A DNA stretch of 64,000 nucleotides from Streptomyces sp. ADI96-02 (lineage in GTDB: Bacteria; Actinomycetota; Actinomycetes; Streptomycetales; Streptomycetaceae), in the NCBI RefSeq assembly GCF_003846185.1, contig NZ_ML123034.1:1554470-1618469 (forward strand), given 5' to 3'. Of the stretch, positions 8,598 to 18,267 are shown piece by piece. Position 1 is the stretch's first letter. Each line of letters starts with the position of its first letter. The notes under the pieces were generated by a model. The model did not search any database. It was not told where the DNA came from and was given only the letters and a program-made list of their open reading frames with translations. Both the position numbers and the translations under genes were made by a program.

Positions 8598-8846
8598 TCG
8601 CTCTCGACGTAACCGCCGAATCCGCCGCCGTCTACGCAGCAGTAACCCTCCGGGACGGACGATCCTCCGTCCCGGAGGCGGGCCCCGCGTCCCGCCTGCC
8701 TTCGACAAGTGCGAAGATGGGTTCTCGGCAGGACAGGGCCCCCACCACAGGGCCGAATGACAAAAGCGGCCGAACACCAGCCGACCGGCCGGTCACACCC
8801 CAGCGACGGGGCCCGGCGTACGGCGCACATGCATGGAGGACGTGAC

Positions 8847-10235
8847 GTGGCGAACGACGCCAGCACCGTTTTCGACCTAGTGATCCTCGGCGGTGGCAGT
8901 GGCGGTTACGCCGCGGCCCTGCGCGGAGCGCAGCTGGGCCTGGACGTCGCCCTGATCGAGAAGGGCAAGGTCGGCGGCACCTGCCTGCACAACGGCTGCA
9001 TCCCCACGAAGGCGCTGCTGCACGCCGGCGAGATCGCCGACCAGGCCCGCGAGTCGGCCCAGTTCGGCGTGAAGGCGACCTTCGAGGGCATCGACATGGA
9101 GGCCGTCAACGCGTACAAGGACGAGGTGATCTCGGGCCTGTACAAGGGTCTCCAGGGACTCATCGCCTCGCGCAAGGTCCACTACATCGAGGGTGAGGGC
9201 ACGCTCTCGTCGCCGACCTCCGTCGATGTGAACGGCCAGCGCGTCCAGGGCCGCCACGTGCTGCTGGCGACCGGCTCCGTGCCGAAGTCGCTGCCCGGCC
9301 TGGAGATCGACGGCAACCGGATCATCTCCTCGGACCACGCGCTGAAGATGGACCGTGTCCCGAAGACCGCGATCGTGCTGGGCGGCGGCGTCATCGGCGT
9401 CGAGTTCGCCTCGGCGTGGAAGTCCTTCGGCACCGAGGTCACCGTCGTCGAGGGCCTCAAGCACCTCGTCCCGGTCGAGGACGAGAACAGCTCGAAGCTT
9501 CTGGAGCGCGCGTTCCGCAAGCGCGGCATCAAGTTCAACCTCGGCACGTTCTTCGAGAAGGCCGAGTACACGCAGGACGGCGTCCGCGTCACCCTGGCCG
9601 ACGGCAAGACGTTCGAGGCCGAGCTGCTGCTCGTCGCGATCGGCCGCGGCCCGGTCTCGCAGGGCCTGGGCTACGAGGAGCAGGGCGTCGCGATGGACCG
9701 CGGCTACGTCCTGGTCGACGAGTACATGCAGACCAACGTCCCGACGATCTCGGCCGTCGGCGACCTCGTCCCGACCCTCCAGCTCGCCCACGTCGGCTTC
9801 GCCGAGGGCATCCTGGTGGCGGAGCGCCTCGCCGGCCTCAAGACCGTCCCGATCGACTACGACGGCGTGCCGCGGGTGACGTACTGCCACCCCGAGGTCG
9901 CCTCCGTCGGCATCACCGAGGCCAAGGCCAAGGAGATCTACGGTGCGGACAAGGTCGTCGCCCTCAAGTACAACCTCGCGGGCAACGGCAAGAGCAAGAT
10001 CCTGAAGACCGCGGGCGAGATCAAGCTCGTCCAGGTCAAGGACGGTGCCGTGGTCGGCGTCCACATGGTGGGCGACCGCATGGGCGAGCAGGTCGGCGAA
10101 GCCCAGCTGATCTACAACTGGGAGGCGCTGCCCGCCGAGGTCGCGCAGCTCATCCACGCCCACCCGACCCAGAACGAGGCGATGGGCGAGGCTCACCTGG
10201 CGCTGGCCGGCAAGCCCCTCCACTCACACGACTGA
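8847..10235 (+). CDS. lpdA: Dihydrolipoamide dehydrogenase (E3)
   Basis: E3 reoxidises the lipoyl arms of 2-oxoacid dehydrogenase complexes with FAD and NAD+. Features in order are the FAD-binding ILGGGSGGYAAALRGAQLG, the redox disulfide in GGTCLHNGCIP (Cys46 and Cys51), the NAD-binding VLGGGVIGVEFASAW, the second FAD motif TNVPTISAVGDL and the active-site HAHPTQNEAMGE. It has 462 aa, normal for the family. The GTG at 8847 follows GGAGGA at 8835-8840. sucB follows after 62 bp, so the two are very likely co-transcribed. Confidence 0.95.
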   Translation: MANDASTVFDLVILGGGSGGYAAALRGAQLGLDVALIEKGKVGGTCLHNGCIPTKALLHAGEIADQARESAQFGVKATFEGIDMEAVNAYKDEVISGLYKGLQGLIASRKVHYIEGEGTLSSPTSVDVNGQRVQGRHVLLATGSVPKSLPGLEIDGNRIISSDHALKMDRVPKTAIVLGGGVIGVEFASAWKSFGTEVTVVEGLKHLVPVEDENSSKLLERAFRKRGIKFNLGTFFEKAEYTQDGVRVTLADGKTFEAELLLVAIGRGPVSQGLGYEEQGVAMDRGYVLVDEYMQTNVPTISAVGDLVPTLQLAHVGFAEGILVAERLAGLKTVPIDYDGVPRVTYCHPEVASVGITEAKAKEIYGADKVVALKYNLAGNGKSKILKTAGEIKLVQVKDGAVVGVHMVGDRMGEQVGEAQLIYNWEALPAEVAQLIHAHPTQNEAMGEAHLALAGKPLHSHD

Positions 10236-10297
10236 TCCCCCGGTTCCGGGCGCGACGACCGACCACTTCCGCATTTTCGTAAGGAGCAACTGAAACC

Positions 10298-12151
10298 ATG
10301 TCGGTTTCCGTAACCCTTCCGGCGCTCGGCGAGAGCGTCACCGAGGGCACTGTCACCCGTTGGCTGAAGGCCGAGGGCGAGCGCGTCGAGGCCGACGAGC
10401 CGCTGCTGGAGGTCTCGACCGACAAGGTCGACACCGAGATCCCGGCCCCCGCTTCCGGCGTTCTGGCCTCCATCAAGGTCGCCGAGGACGAGACCGTCGA
10501 GGTCGGCGCCGAGCTGGCCGTCATCGACGACGGCTCGGGCGCTCCGGCCGCCGCCGAGGCGCCTGCCGCCGAGGCCCCGTCCACCGAGCCGGCCGCCACC
10601 CCGGCCCCGGCCGCCGAGGAGGCGCCCACCGCGCCGTCGACCGAGACCGAGGCTCCGGCCGAGGCCCCGACCGCCGAGGCGGCCACCGGCGCTTCGTCCG
10701 CCGAGGGCACCGACGTCACCCTCCCCGCGCTCGGCGAGAGCGTCACCGAGGGCACCGTCACCCGCTGGCTGAAGGAGGTCGGCGAGGAGGTGGCCGAGGA
10801 CGAGCCTCTGCTGGAGGTCTCCACGGACAAGGTCGACACCGAGATCCCCGCCCCGGTCGCCGGCGTGCTGCTGGAGATCGTGGTCGGCGAGGACGAGACC
10901 GCCGAGGTCGGCGCCAAGCTCGCCGTCATCGGCGCCCCGGGCTCGGCTCCGGCCGCCGCTCCGGCGCAGCCCGCCGCCCCGGCCCAGGAGGCTCCGCAGC
11001 AGGAGGCCCCGAAGCAGGAGGAAGCCCCCCGGCAGGAGGCTCCGAAGCAGGAGGCCCCGGCCGCTCCGGCCGCTCCGGCCGCTCCGGCCGCCGCGCCCGC
11101 CGCCCCGCCGCAGCCCGCCGCCCCGGCCCAGGCCCAGGCTCCGTCGGCCCCGGCCCCCGCCGCTCCGGCTCCGGTCACCCCGGCCCCGGCCGCCCCGGCC
11201 CCCGCCGCGCCCTCCGGCGACGACGGCGCGTACGTCACGCCGCTGGTCCGCAAGCTCGCGTCCGAGAACAACGTGGACCTGGGCGCGGTCAAGGGCACCG
11301 GCGTCGGCGGCCGTATCCGCAAGCAGGACGTCGTCGCCGCCGCGGAGGCCGCCAAGGCCGCCGCCGCTCCGGCGCCCTCCGCCGCTCCGGCCGCCGCCGC
11401 CAAGGCGCCGAAGCTGGAGGCGTCCCCGCTGCGCGGTCAGACGGTCAAGATGACCCGCATGCGCAAGGTCATCGGCGACAACATGATGAAGGCGCTGCAC
11501 TCGCAGGCCCAGCTGACCTCGGTCGTCGAGGTCGACATCACCAAGCTGATGAAGCTGCGCAACCAGGCGAAGGCCGCCTTCGCCGCCCGCGAGGGCGTCA
11601 AGCTGTCCCCGATGCCGTTCTTCGTGAAGGCGGCGGCCCAGGCGCTGAAGGCCCACCCGGTCGTCAACGCCCGGATCAACGAGGACGAGGGCACCATCAC
11701 GTACTTCGACTCGGAGAACATCGGCATCGCCGTGGACGCCGAGAAGGGTCTGATGACCCCGGTCATCAAGGGTGCGGGCGACCTGAACATCGCCGGCATC
11801 TCGAAGAAGACCGCCGAGCTGGCCGGCAAGGCCCGCGGTGGCGGCCTGACCCCGGACGACATGTCCGGCGCCACCTTCACCATCAGCAACACCGGTTCGC
11901 GCGGTGCGCTGTTCGACACCGTCATCGTCCCGCCGAACCAGGCCGCCATCCTGGGCATCGGCGCGACGGTCCGCCGTCCGGTGGTCATCGACCACCCGGA
12001 CCTCGGCGAGACCATCGCGGTGCGCGACATGACCTACCTCGCGCTCTCCTACGACCACCGTCTGGTCGACGGCGCGGACGCCGCCCGTTACCTGACCTCG
12101 GTCAAGGCGATCCTGGAGGCCGGCGAGTTCGAGGTCGAGCTCGGCCTCTGA
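10298..12151 (+). CDS. sucB: 2-oxoglutarate dehydrogenase E2 (dihydrolipoamide succinyltransferase), two lipoyl domains
   Basis: Domains in order are lipoyl 1 (lipoylated Lys43 in TDKVD) and lipoyl 2 (Lys178 in an almost identical TDKVD context). An Ala/Pro/Gln-rich linker of ~80 residues comes next, then the E1/E3-binding domain ([20 protein letters not shown]), a second Ala-rich linker and the acyltransferase core with SYDHRLVDG (His587, Asp591). The 617-aa enzyme is the actinobacterial E2, annotated as succinyltransferase; in actinobacteria the same E2 can serve pyruvate dehydrogenase. The two lipoyl modules are so alike that they look like a duplication. AAGGAG lies before the ATG. Lipoylation depends on lipB and lipA further along. 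Confidence 0.93.
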   Translation: MSVSVTLPALGESVTEGTVTRWLKAEGERVEADEPLLEVSTDKVDTEIPAPASGVLASIKVAEDETVEVGAELAVIDDGSGAPAAAEAPAAEAPSTEPAATPAPAAEEAPTAPSTETEAPAEAPTAEAATGASSAEGTDVTLPALGESVTEGTVTRWLKEVGEEVAEDEPLLEVSTDKVDTEIPAPVAGVLLEIVVGEDETAEVGAKLAVIGAPGSAPAAAPAQPAAPAQEAPQQEAPKQEEAPRQEAPKQEAPAAPAAPAAPAAAPAAPPQPAAPAQAQAPSAPAPAAPAPVTPAPAAPAPAAPSGDDGAYVTPLVRKLASENNVDLGAVKGTGVGGRIRKQDVVAAAEAAKAAAAPAPSAAPAAAAKAPKLEASPLRGQTVKMTRMRKVIGDNMMKALHSQAQLTSVVEVDITKLMKLRNQAKAAFAAREGVKLSPMPFFVKAAAQALKAHPVVNARINEDEGTITYFDSENIGIAVDAEKGLMTPVIKGAGDLNIAGISKKTAELAGKARGGGLTPDDMSGATFTISNTGSRGALFDTVIVPPNQAAILGIGATVRRPVVIDHPDLGETIAVRDMTYLALSYDHRLVDGADAARYLTSVKAILEAGEFEVELGL

Positions 12152-12178
12152 ACCACCGCCTGTAACCAGCCTCACCAG

Positions 12179-12217
12179 CGGCGCCCCCGTCCGGAACCCT
12201 TCCGGGCGGGGGCGCCG
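12179..12217 (+). terminator. Strong terminator after sucB
   Basis: A 16-bp stem (arms 12179-12194 and 12202-12217, one G-U type mismatch) with a 7-nt loop lies 28 nt after the sucB stop and closes the lpd-sucB unit. Confidence 0.8.
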
Positions 12218-12224
12218 CCGTATT

Positions 12225-12233
12225 GTCTAAGAC
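12225..12233. promoter_or_regulatory. Possible FCD/GntR operator upstream of the regulator gene
   Basis: The palindrome GTCT-A-AGAC sits in ATTGTCTAAGACCGA. It fits the GT...AC core seen at FadR-subfamily operators. It lies 140 bp upstream of the GntR gene and would suit autoregulation. This is inference from pattern only. Confidence 0.3.
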
Positions 12234-12375
12234 CGAGCGACGCACGGAGGGTGGAGGAGGGAGCGGGCCTGCCCCGCGCCGCCGCCCGCCACGCGCCGCT
12301 CGGTCTGACACCGCGGGCGGCCCGCCGCCACCGTGATGACGTAGGCCGCACCGGTCTGCCCCGAAGGAGCGCTCC

Positions 12376-12999
12376 ATGACCCCGCCCGTCGTCCACTCGC
12401 TGCGCGAACAGATCCGCGAGCACATCGTGGAGGGGATCGTCAGCGGGCGCTGGAAGCCGGGCGAGCGGATCGTGGAGCGCCGGATCGCCACCGAGCTGGA
12501 GGTCAGCCAGACGCCGGTGCGCGAGGCCCTGCGCGAGCTGGAGACGCTCCGGCTGATCGAGTCGGCTCCCAACAAGGGCGTGCGGGTGCGCAGTCTGACC
12601 GCCGCGGACCTGGAGGAGAGCTATCCGGTCCGGGCCGGTCTGGAGCAGATCGCGGCCGAGCTGGCGGCCTCCCGGCTCGGCCGGGACTGCTCGGCGCTGG
12701 CGCCGCACGTGGCCGCCCTGTACGAGGCGGACCGGCGGGCGGACGGCGAGGCGCAGGTGCGGCACACGGTGGGCTTCCACCGGGAGCTGGTGCGGGCCGC
12801 GGGGAACGCGGTCCTGCTGCACACCTGGGAGGGGCTGGGCATCGAGGTGTTCACGGCCCTGTCGATCCGCTGGCTGGGCACGGTGCAGAAGTCGTACGCG
12901 GAGGAGCACGAGGCGCTGATCGACGCGTTCCTGCGGCACGACCCGCAGATCGGCGAGCTGGTGAAGGCGCATGTCCTGGGCTGCGCGCCGCGCGCCTGA
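12376..12999 (+). CDS. GntR family (FCD/FadR subfamily) transcriptional regulator
   Basis: This 207-aa protein has an N-terminal winged helix (about 1-75) with the GntR signature REQIREHIVEGIVSGRWKPG and the recognition helix ATELEVSQTPVREALREL. An all-helical FCD effector domain follows (about 80-205). FCD regulators usually sense small carboxylates. Placed directly before aceE and after lpd/sucB, it is a natural candidate for control of pyruvate dehydrogenase, as PdhR does in enterobacteria; that role is inferred from position. The ATG at 12376 follows GAAGGAG. Confidence 0.87.
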   Translation: MTPPVVHSLREQIREHIVEGIVSGRWKPGERIVERRIATELEVSQTPVREALRELETLRLIESAPNKGVRVRSLTAADLEESYPVRAGLEQIAAELAASRLGRDCSALAPHVAALYEADRRADGEAQVRHTVGFHRELVRAAGNAVLLHTWEGLGIEVFTALSIRWLGTVQKSYAEEHEALIDAFLRHDPQIGELVKAHVLGCAPRA

Positions 13000-13140
13000 C
13001 GGCCGCGTCATCTGGCGGCCGGCTCGCTCTTCCGTGCAGGTCAGCGCCCTTTTTGCCGCCTTTGAGGCGTCACTGCGTGCCCCGTTTCGAGGCACGGAAT
13101 GCCACTTTTCTTCAGATCGAGAAGTTTTGCCTTCAAATCT

Positions 13141-13170
13141 TTGATCGATCATCGATCAGCGTCCTACAGT
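13141..13170 (+). promoter_or_regulatory. aceE promoter with overlapping palindromic operator
   Basis: TTGATC (13141-13146) and TACAGT (13165-13170) are 18 bp apart. A perfect palindrome, TGATCGAT-C-ATCGATCA (13142-13158), covers the -35 and half the spacer, the position expected for a repressor site. The surrounding 13,060-13,170 stretch is unusually A+T-rich for this genome. The predicted leader is about 80 nt. The GntR gene just upstream is one candidate binder, though the palindrome lacks the usual GT...AC core. Confidence 0.6.
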
Positions 13171-13255
13171 TCACTTCGCGGGCCCACCGGCCCCATCGCC
13201 CTGTCCTGCCCGTCAGGGACTTCTCCACCCCCCTCCTCTCCGGAAGGCGGCGATC

Positions 13256-15925
13256 ATGACCGACCCCGTAGGAAAGCTTCCGAGCGAGCTCGACCAGCTC
13301 CCGGACCGCGACCCCGAGGAGACCGCCGAATGGGCGGCCTCCCTGGACGCCGTCACCAAGGCCGCCGGCCCGCACCGCGCCGCGTACCTGATGCGCCGCT
13401 CGCTCCAGCACGCCGAGGGCGCCGGTCTCGCGCTGCCCAAGCTGCTGGAGACCGATTACGTCAACACCATCCCGACCGCCGCCGAGCCCGCGTTCGACGG
13501 CGACCTGGAGATGGAGTCGAGGATCACCGCGTGGAACCGCTGGAACGCGGCGGCGATGGTGACCCGGGGCGCCCGCTACGGGGTCGGCGGCCACATCGCC
13601 ACCTTCGCCTCGGCGGCCTGGCTCTACGAGACCGGCTTCAACCACTTCTTCCGCGGCAAGGAGGGGGACGGCAGCGGCGACCAGCTCTACATCCAGGGCC
13701 ACGCCTCCCCCGGCATCTACGCCCGCGCCTTCCTGGACGGCCGGATCAGCGAGCAGCAGCTCGACAACTTCCGCCAGGAGGCGGGCGGCGAGGGCCTGCC
13801 CTCCTACCCGCACCCGCGGCGGCTGCCCTGGCTGTGGGAGTTCCCCACCGTGTCGATGGGCCTCGGCCCGCTCTCGGCCATCTACCAGGCGCGCTTCAAC
13901 CGCTATCTGGCCAACCGCGGCATCAAGGACACCTCGAACTCGCACGTCTGGGCCTTCCTGGGCGACGGCGAGATGGACGAGCCCGAGTCGACCGCGGCCC
14001 TGGCACTGGCGGCGCGGGAGGGGCTGGACAACCTCACCTTCGTCATCAACTGCAACCTCCAGCGCCTCGACGGGCCGGTCCGCGCCAACTTCCGCGTGGT
14101 CCAGGAGCTGGAGGGCGCGTTCCGCGGGGCCGGCTGGAACGTCGTCAAGACGCTCTGGGGCAGCGCCTGGGACGAGCTGTTCCAGCTGGACACCACGGGT
14201 GCGCTGGTGCGGCGGCTGCGCGCGGTGCCGGACGCCCAGTTCCAGACGTACGCCACCCGCGACGTCGCCTACATCCGCGAGCACTTCTTCGGCGCCGAGC
14301 CCGCGCTCGCCGAGCTGGCGAAGCTGCTCAGCGACGCGAAGATCGCCGAGTGCTTCTACACCTCGCGCGGCGGCCACGAGGCCCGCAAGGTGTACGCGGC
14401 GTACCGGGCGGCCGTCGAGCACAAGGGCGCGCCGACCGTCATCCTCGCCCAGACGGTCAAGGGCTACACGCTCGGCAAGGGCTTCGAGTCCAAGAACGCC
14501 AACCACCAGATGAAGAAGCTGTCGATCGACGAGTTCAAGGGCATGCGCGAGCTGCTCGGCCTCCCGATCCCGGACAGCGCCTTCGCCGACGGCCTGGTCC
14601 CCTACGGCCACCCGGGCGCCGACTCCCCCGAGGTCCGCTACCTCCAGGAGCGCCGCGCCGCCCTCGGCGGCCCCGCCCCCGCCCGCCGGGTGCACGCGGT
14701 GGCGCTGCCGGAGCCGGAGGAGCGCGCGTTCACGGCCCTGTACAAGGGGTCCGGCAAGCAGGAGATGGCCACCACCATGGCGTTCGTCCGCCTGGTGAAG
14801 GACCTGATGCGGGACAAGCAGACCGGCAGGCGCTGGGTGCCGATCGTCCCGGACGAGGCCCGTACCTTCGGTATGGAGTCCCTCTTCCCGTCCGCCGGCA
14901 TCTACTCGCCGCTGGGCCAGACGTACGAGCCGGTCGACCGCGACCAGCTGATGTACTACAAGGAGGCCAAGGACGGCCAGATCCTCAACGAGGGGATCAC
15001 CGAGGCCGGGGCCATGGCCGACTTCATCGCCGCCGCCACGTCGTACGCGACGCACGGCGAGACGATGATCCCGTTCTACATCTTCTACTCGATGTTCGGC
15101 TGGCAGCGGACCGGCGACCAGATGTGGCAGCTCGCCGACCAGCTCGGCAAGGGCTTCATCGTCGGCGCGACGGCGGGCCGTACGACCCTGACGGGTGAGG
15201 GCCTCCAGCACGCGGACGGCCACTCGCACCTGATCGCGGCCACCAACCCGGCCTCGCTCAACTACGACCCGGCGTTCGCGTACGAGATCGCGGTGATCGT
15301 CAAGGACGGTCTGCGCCGGATGTACGGGCCCCAGGCCGAGGACGTCTTCTACTACCTGACGGTCTACAACGAGCCGAAGCCCCAGCCCGCGATGCCCGCG
15401 GGCGTCGAGGAGGGCATCCTCAAGGGCCTGTACCGCTTCAAGGAGGGCACGCCCGCGGCGGCGGACGCGCCGCGCCTGCAACTGCTGGCCTCCGGCACGG
15501 CGATCCACTGGGCGCTGGAGGCCCAGGAGCTGCTGGCCGCCGACTGGGGCATCACCACCGACGTCTGGTCCGCCACCTCCTGGGGCGAGCTGCGCCGGGA
15601 CGCGCTGGCGGCCGACGAGGCGCTGCTCCGCGGCGAGATGCGTCTTCCGTACGTGACGCAGGCGCTCTCCGGGGCCCCGGGCCCGGTGCTCGCGGTCAGC
15701 GACTGGATGCGCCAGGTGCCGGACCAGATCAGCCAGTGGGTGGAGCAGGACTGGTCCTCGCTCGGCACGGACGGTTTCGGCCTCTCCGACACCCGTGACG
15801 CGGCCCGCCGCCACTTCGGCGTCGACGCGCGGTCGATCGCGGTCGCCGCGCTGGCGCAGCTGGCCCGGCGCGGCGAGGTCCCGGCCTCCGCCGTCAAGGA
15901 GGCCCGGGAGCGTTACGGGCTCTGA
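13256..15925 (+). CDS. aceE: Pyruvate dehydrogenase E1 component, homodimeric type
   Basis: The thiamine-diphosphate enzyme decarboxylates pyruvate and acetylates the lipoyl arm of E2. The 889-aa length and sequence are those of the alpha2-type E1 used by actinobacteria and enterobacteria. Visible motifs are [12 protein letters not shown] and [18 protein letters not shown] (ThDP/Mg site), [19 protein letters not shown], and [18 protein letters not shown] in the C-terminal half. The ATG at 13256 follows GGAAGGCGG. It is monocistronic between a clear promoter and a long hairpin. Its partners E2 and E3 are probably the sucB and lpdA products nearby. Confidence 0.95.
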   Translation: MTDPVGKLPSELDQLPDRDPEETAEWAASLDAVTKAAGPHRAAYLMRRSLQHAEGAGLALPKLLETDYVNTIPTAAEPAFDGDLEMESRITAWNRWNAAAMVTRGARYGVGGHIATFASAAWLYETGFNHFFRGKEGDGSGDQLYIQGHASPGIYARAFLDGRISEQQLDNFRQEAGGEGLPSYPHPRRLPWLWEFPTVSMGLGPLSAIYQARFNRYLANRGIKDTSNSHVWAFLGDGEMDEPESTAALALAAREGLDNLTFVINCNLQRLDGPVRANFRVVQELEGAFRGAGWNVVKTLWGSAWDELFQLDTTGALVRRLRAVPDAQFQTYATRDVAYIREHFFGAEPALAELAKLLSDAKIAECFYTSRGGHEARKVYAAYRAAVEHKGAPTVILAQTVKGYTLGKGFESKNANHQMKKLSIDEFKGMRELLGLPIPDSAFADGLVPYGHPGADSPEVRYLQERRAALGGPAPARRVHAVALPEPEERAFTALYKGSGKQEMATTMAFVRLVKDLMRDKQTGRRWVPIVPDEARTFGMESLFPSAGIYSPLGQTYEPVDRDQLMYYKEAKDGQILNEGITEAGAMADFIAAATSYATHGETMIPFYIFYSMFGWQRTGDQMWQLADQLGKGFIVGATAGRTTLTGEGLQHADGHSHLIAATNPASLNYDPAFAYEIAVIVKDGLRRMYGPQAEDVFYYLTVYNEPKPQPAMPAGVEEGILKGLYRFKEGTPAAADAPRLQLLASGTAIHWALEAQELLAADWGITTDVWSATSWGELRRDALAADEALLRGEMRLPYVTQALSGAPGPVLAVSDWMRQVPDQISQWVEQDWSSLGTDGFGLSDTRDAARRHFGVDARSIAVAALAQLARRGEVPASAVKEARERYGL

Positions 15926-15950
15926 CGCCCGGCTCCACCGCAGGTCCCCG

Positions 15951-16009
15951 AACCCCCGGCCGCCGGGGCGGGCGCGTCCGACAGCGCCCCGCCCCGGCGG
16001 CCGGGGGTT
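15951..16009 (+). terminator. Long terminator after aceE
   Basis: Arms at 15951-15975 and 15984-16009 pair over 25 bp with one bulged base and an 8-nt loop, 25 nt after the stop. It is one of the strongest hairpins in the window. Confidence 0.85.
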
Positions 16010-16111
16010 CGCGCATGCCGTCGCGCCCGCAGCGCCCGCAGCGCCCGTCACGGGCCGTCTCGGGCCGTCTCGGGCCGGGGCCGCCGTGGACGCGGCGGCC
16101 ACAATGGACGC

Positions 16112-17086
16112 ATGCGCGCTGCCCGGCTGATCAAGATGGTGCTGCTCCTGCAGTCCCGCCCCGCCATGACCGCCGCCGAACTCGCGGCGGAGCTGGAGGT
16201 GTCGGAGCGGACCGTGACCCGGGACGCCCAGGCCCTGTCCGAGGCGGGCGTCCCGGTCTACGCCGAGCGGGGCCGGGCGGGCGGCTACCGGCTGGTCGGC
16301 GGCTACCGCACCCGGCTGACGGGCCTGGCCCGCGACGAGGCGGAGGCGCTGTTCCTGTCGGGGCTGCCCTCGGCGCTGCGCGAGATGGGTCTGGAGGACG
16401 CGGCGTCGGCCGCGCGGCTCAAGGTGTCGGCGGCGCTGCTGCCCTCGCTGCGCGACGCCTCCGCCTCCGCCGCCCGGCGCTTCCACCTCGACGCCCCGTC
16501 CTGGTACCACGAACCGGCCACTCCCGATCTGCTGCCCGTCGTGGCGGACGCGGTATGGGACGACCGGCTGCTGCGCGCCCGGTACCGCAGGGGCGGTCGC
16601 GACGGTACGGAGGTGGAGCGGGAGCTCGCTCCGTACGGGCTCGTCCTGAAAGCAGGGGTCTGGTACCTGTGCGCCCGGGTCGCGGACGACTTCCGGGTCT
16701 ACCGGATCGACCGCTTCACGGCGGTGACGGCGGGCGAGGAGCGCTTCGAGCGGGACGCGGCCTTCGACCTGCCCGGGTTCTGGGCGGAGCGTGCCGCCGA
16801 CTTCGCCCGGTCCCTGCTGCGTACCGAGGTGACCGTACGGGTGAGCGAAAGCGGAGCGCGGCAACTGGCGCGCGCGGGCGACCGGGCGGCGGCCGAGGCG
16901 GCGCTCGCCGAGGCGGCGCCGGCCGGTCCGGACGGGCTGCGCACGGTCACGCTGCCCGTGGAATCACTGGAGGTGGCGTACAGCCAGCTGCTGGCGCTCG
17001 GCCCCGAGTTGGAGGTCCTGGCTCCGCCGGCCCTGCGGAGCCGGTTCGCCGAGGCGGCCGAACGCCTGCGCGAGCTGTATCGCTGA
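16112..17086 (+). CDS. HTH and WYL domain transcriptional regulator
   Basis: An N-terminal HTH_11 winged helix (KMVLLLQSRPAMTAAELAAELEVSERTVTRD) is followed by a WYL domain with the typical LLRARYRRGG, YGLVLKAGVWYLCARV and FRVYRIDRFTAV motifs. The 324-aa regulator belongs to the YafY/PafC-like group that senses nucleotides or other ligands and may act as activator or repressor. The target is unknown. CACAAT at 16100-16105 lies 6 nt before the ATG and no ribosome site is present, so the message is probably leaderless. The DUF4240-like gene follows after 62 bp. Confidence 0.85.
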   Translation: MRAARLIKMVLLLQSRPAMTAAELAAELEVSERTVTRDAQALSEAGVPVYAERGRAGGYRLVGGYRTRLTGLARDEAEALFLSGLPSALREMGLEDAASAARLKVSAALLPSLRDASASAARRFHLDAPSWYHEPATPDLLPVVADAVWDDRLLRARYRRGGRDGTEVERELAPYGLVLKAGVWYLCARVADDFRVYRIDRFTAVTAGEERFERDAAFDLPGFWAERAADFARSLLRTEVTVRVSESGARQLARAGDRAAAEAALAEAAPAGPDGLRTVTLPVESLEVAYSQLLALGPELEVLAPPALRSRFAEAAERLRELYR

Positions 17087-17148
17087 AGGGCTTCTTTTCG
17101 CCGTCTGGGCGTGCGGGCCCACCCGGCAGGCTGGATGCTGGACCCGTG

Positions 17149-17670
17149 ATGGACGAGACGGAGTTCTGGGAGATCGTCGACAGCACCCGCGAGGCCGCCG
17201 AGGGGGACCCCGAGGAACAGGCCGATCTGCTCGTGGAGCGGCTGGTGCAGCTCGATCCGGAATCCGTGCTGGATTTCGCCCGGCACTTCGAGGCCCGCTA
17301 CAACCGCGCCTACCGCTGGGACGTGTGGGGCGCGGCGGCCGTACTGCTGGGCGGCGCGAGCGACGACGCGTTCGACTACTTCCGGTGCTGGCTGATCGGC
17401 CAGGGCCGGGAGGTCTTCGAGGGCGCGCTGCACGACCCGGACAGCCTGGCGGAGCTGCTGGACGACTTCGACGAGGAGATCGACGGCGACGGCGAGGACC
17501 TGGGGTACGCGGCCGACGAGGCGTACGAGCAGTTGACCGGCGTGGTCGCCCCGGACCTGGGGCTGCCGCCGCAGAGCGCCGACCCGCTGGGCACGCCGTT
17601 CGACTTCGAGGACGAGGAGGCCCTGGCCGCCCGCTACCCCGGGCTGCGGGACCGGTTCGGACCGGGCTGA
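17149..17670 (+). CDS. DUF4240 domain protein (173 aa)
   Basis: A soluble, acidic protein with MDETEFWEIVDSTRE at the N-terminus, a central RYNRAYRWDVWGAAAVLLGGASDDAFDYFRCWLIGQG and the closing LAARYPGLRDRFG. I recognise this as the actinobacterial DUF4240 family, often described as SMI1-like neighbours but without known function. A GTG directly before the ATG at 17149 is an equally possible start. It may be read with the WYL regulator. Confidence 0.75.
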   Translation: MDETEFWEIVDSTREAAEGDPEEQADLLVERLVQLDPESVLDFARHFEARYNRAYRWDVWGAAAVLLGGASDDAFDYFRCWLIGQGREVFEGALHDPDSLAELLDDFDEEIDGDGEDLGYAADEAYEQLTGVVAPDLGLPPQSADPLGTPFDFEDEEALAARYPGLRDRFGPG

Positions 17671-17689
17671 GCCGCCGGGCCGGGACGGG

Positions 17690-18214
17690 TCACGGCGTGA
17701 GGGAGCGGCCCATCAGGACGTCGTCGGCGTAGCGCCCGTCCAGGAAGAACTCCCCGCCCAGCACGCCTTCCACGGCGAACCCCTCCGAGGCGTAGAGCGC
17801 GCGGGCCGGGGTGTTGTGGCCGAGGACCCGCAGGGTGATCCGGGCGGCGCCCTGGCGGCGCGCCTCGGCGACGGCGGCCCGCAGCAGGATCCGCCCGACT
17901 CCGGCCCCGCGCGCCCAGACGGCCACGGCGAGCCCCTGTATCTGCCGGACGTGGGCGTTGCAGGCGAGCGCGGTCGGCGGACGCAGCGCGATGTATCCGG
18001 CGAGGCGGTGGCGGCCTGGCTCCTCCGCCGCCTCGGCCTCCGCCACCAGGTAGTACTGCGGCAGGTGCCGTTCGTCGAAGAACGGGGCGTACGGCGGCTG
18101 CGGGCGGGGCTGCACCGCGTGCAGCGTCGACCAGGTCGCCCGGTCCAGCTCGCCCAGGGCGGCGGCGTCGGAGGGCACGGCGCGGCGGACGGGACGCAGG
18201 GCGGGCGGAGGCAT
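17690..18214 (-). CDS. GNAT family N-acetyltransferase
   Basis: The 174-aa protein has the GNAT acetyl-CoA signature QIQGLAVAVWARGAGVGRILLRAAVAEA, with the Q/RxxGxG/A loop, followed by ITLRVLGHNTPARALYASEGF. The acceptor substrate is unknown. The ATG at 18214 gives MPPPALRPVRRAV. It converges on the DUF4240 gene and diverges from the epimerase gene, whose start is about 50 bp away. Confidence 0.85.
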   Translation of the reverse strand: MPPPALRPVRRAVPSDAAALGELDRATWSTLHAVQPRPQPPYAPFFDERHLPQYYLVAEAEAAEEPGRHRLAGYIALRPPTALACNAHVRQIQGLAVAVWARGAGVGRILLRAAVAEARRQGAARITLRVLGHNTPARALYASEGFAVEGVLGGEFFLDGRYADDVLMGRSLTP

Positions 18215-18267
18215 GGCGTCACTGTGCCATGCGGTGTCCGACGGGGTCCATGGGGCAGGATGGACGC

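Noticed and set aside
13133-16864. A 1,243-codon minus-strand open frame over aceE
   Set aside because: It runs antisense to the clear aceE gene and through its terminator; no recognisable domain.
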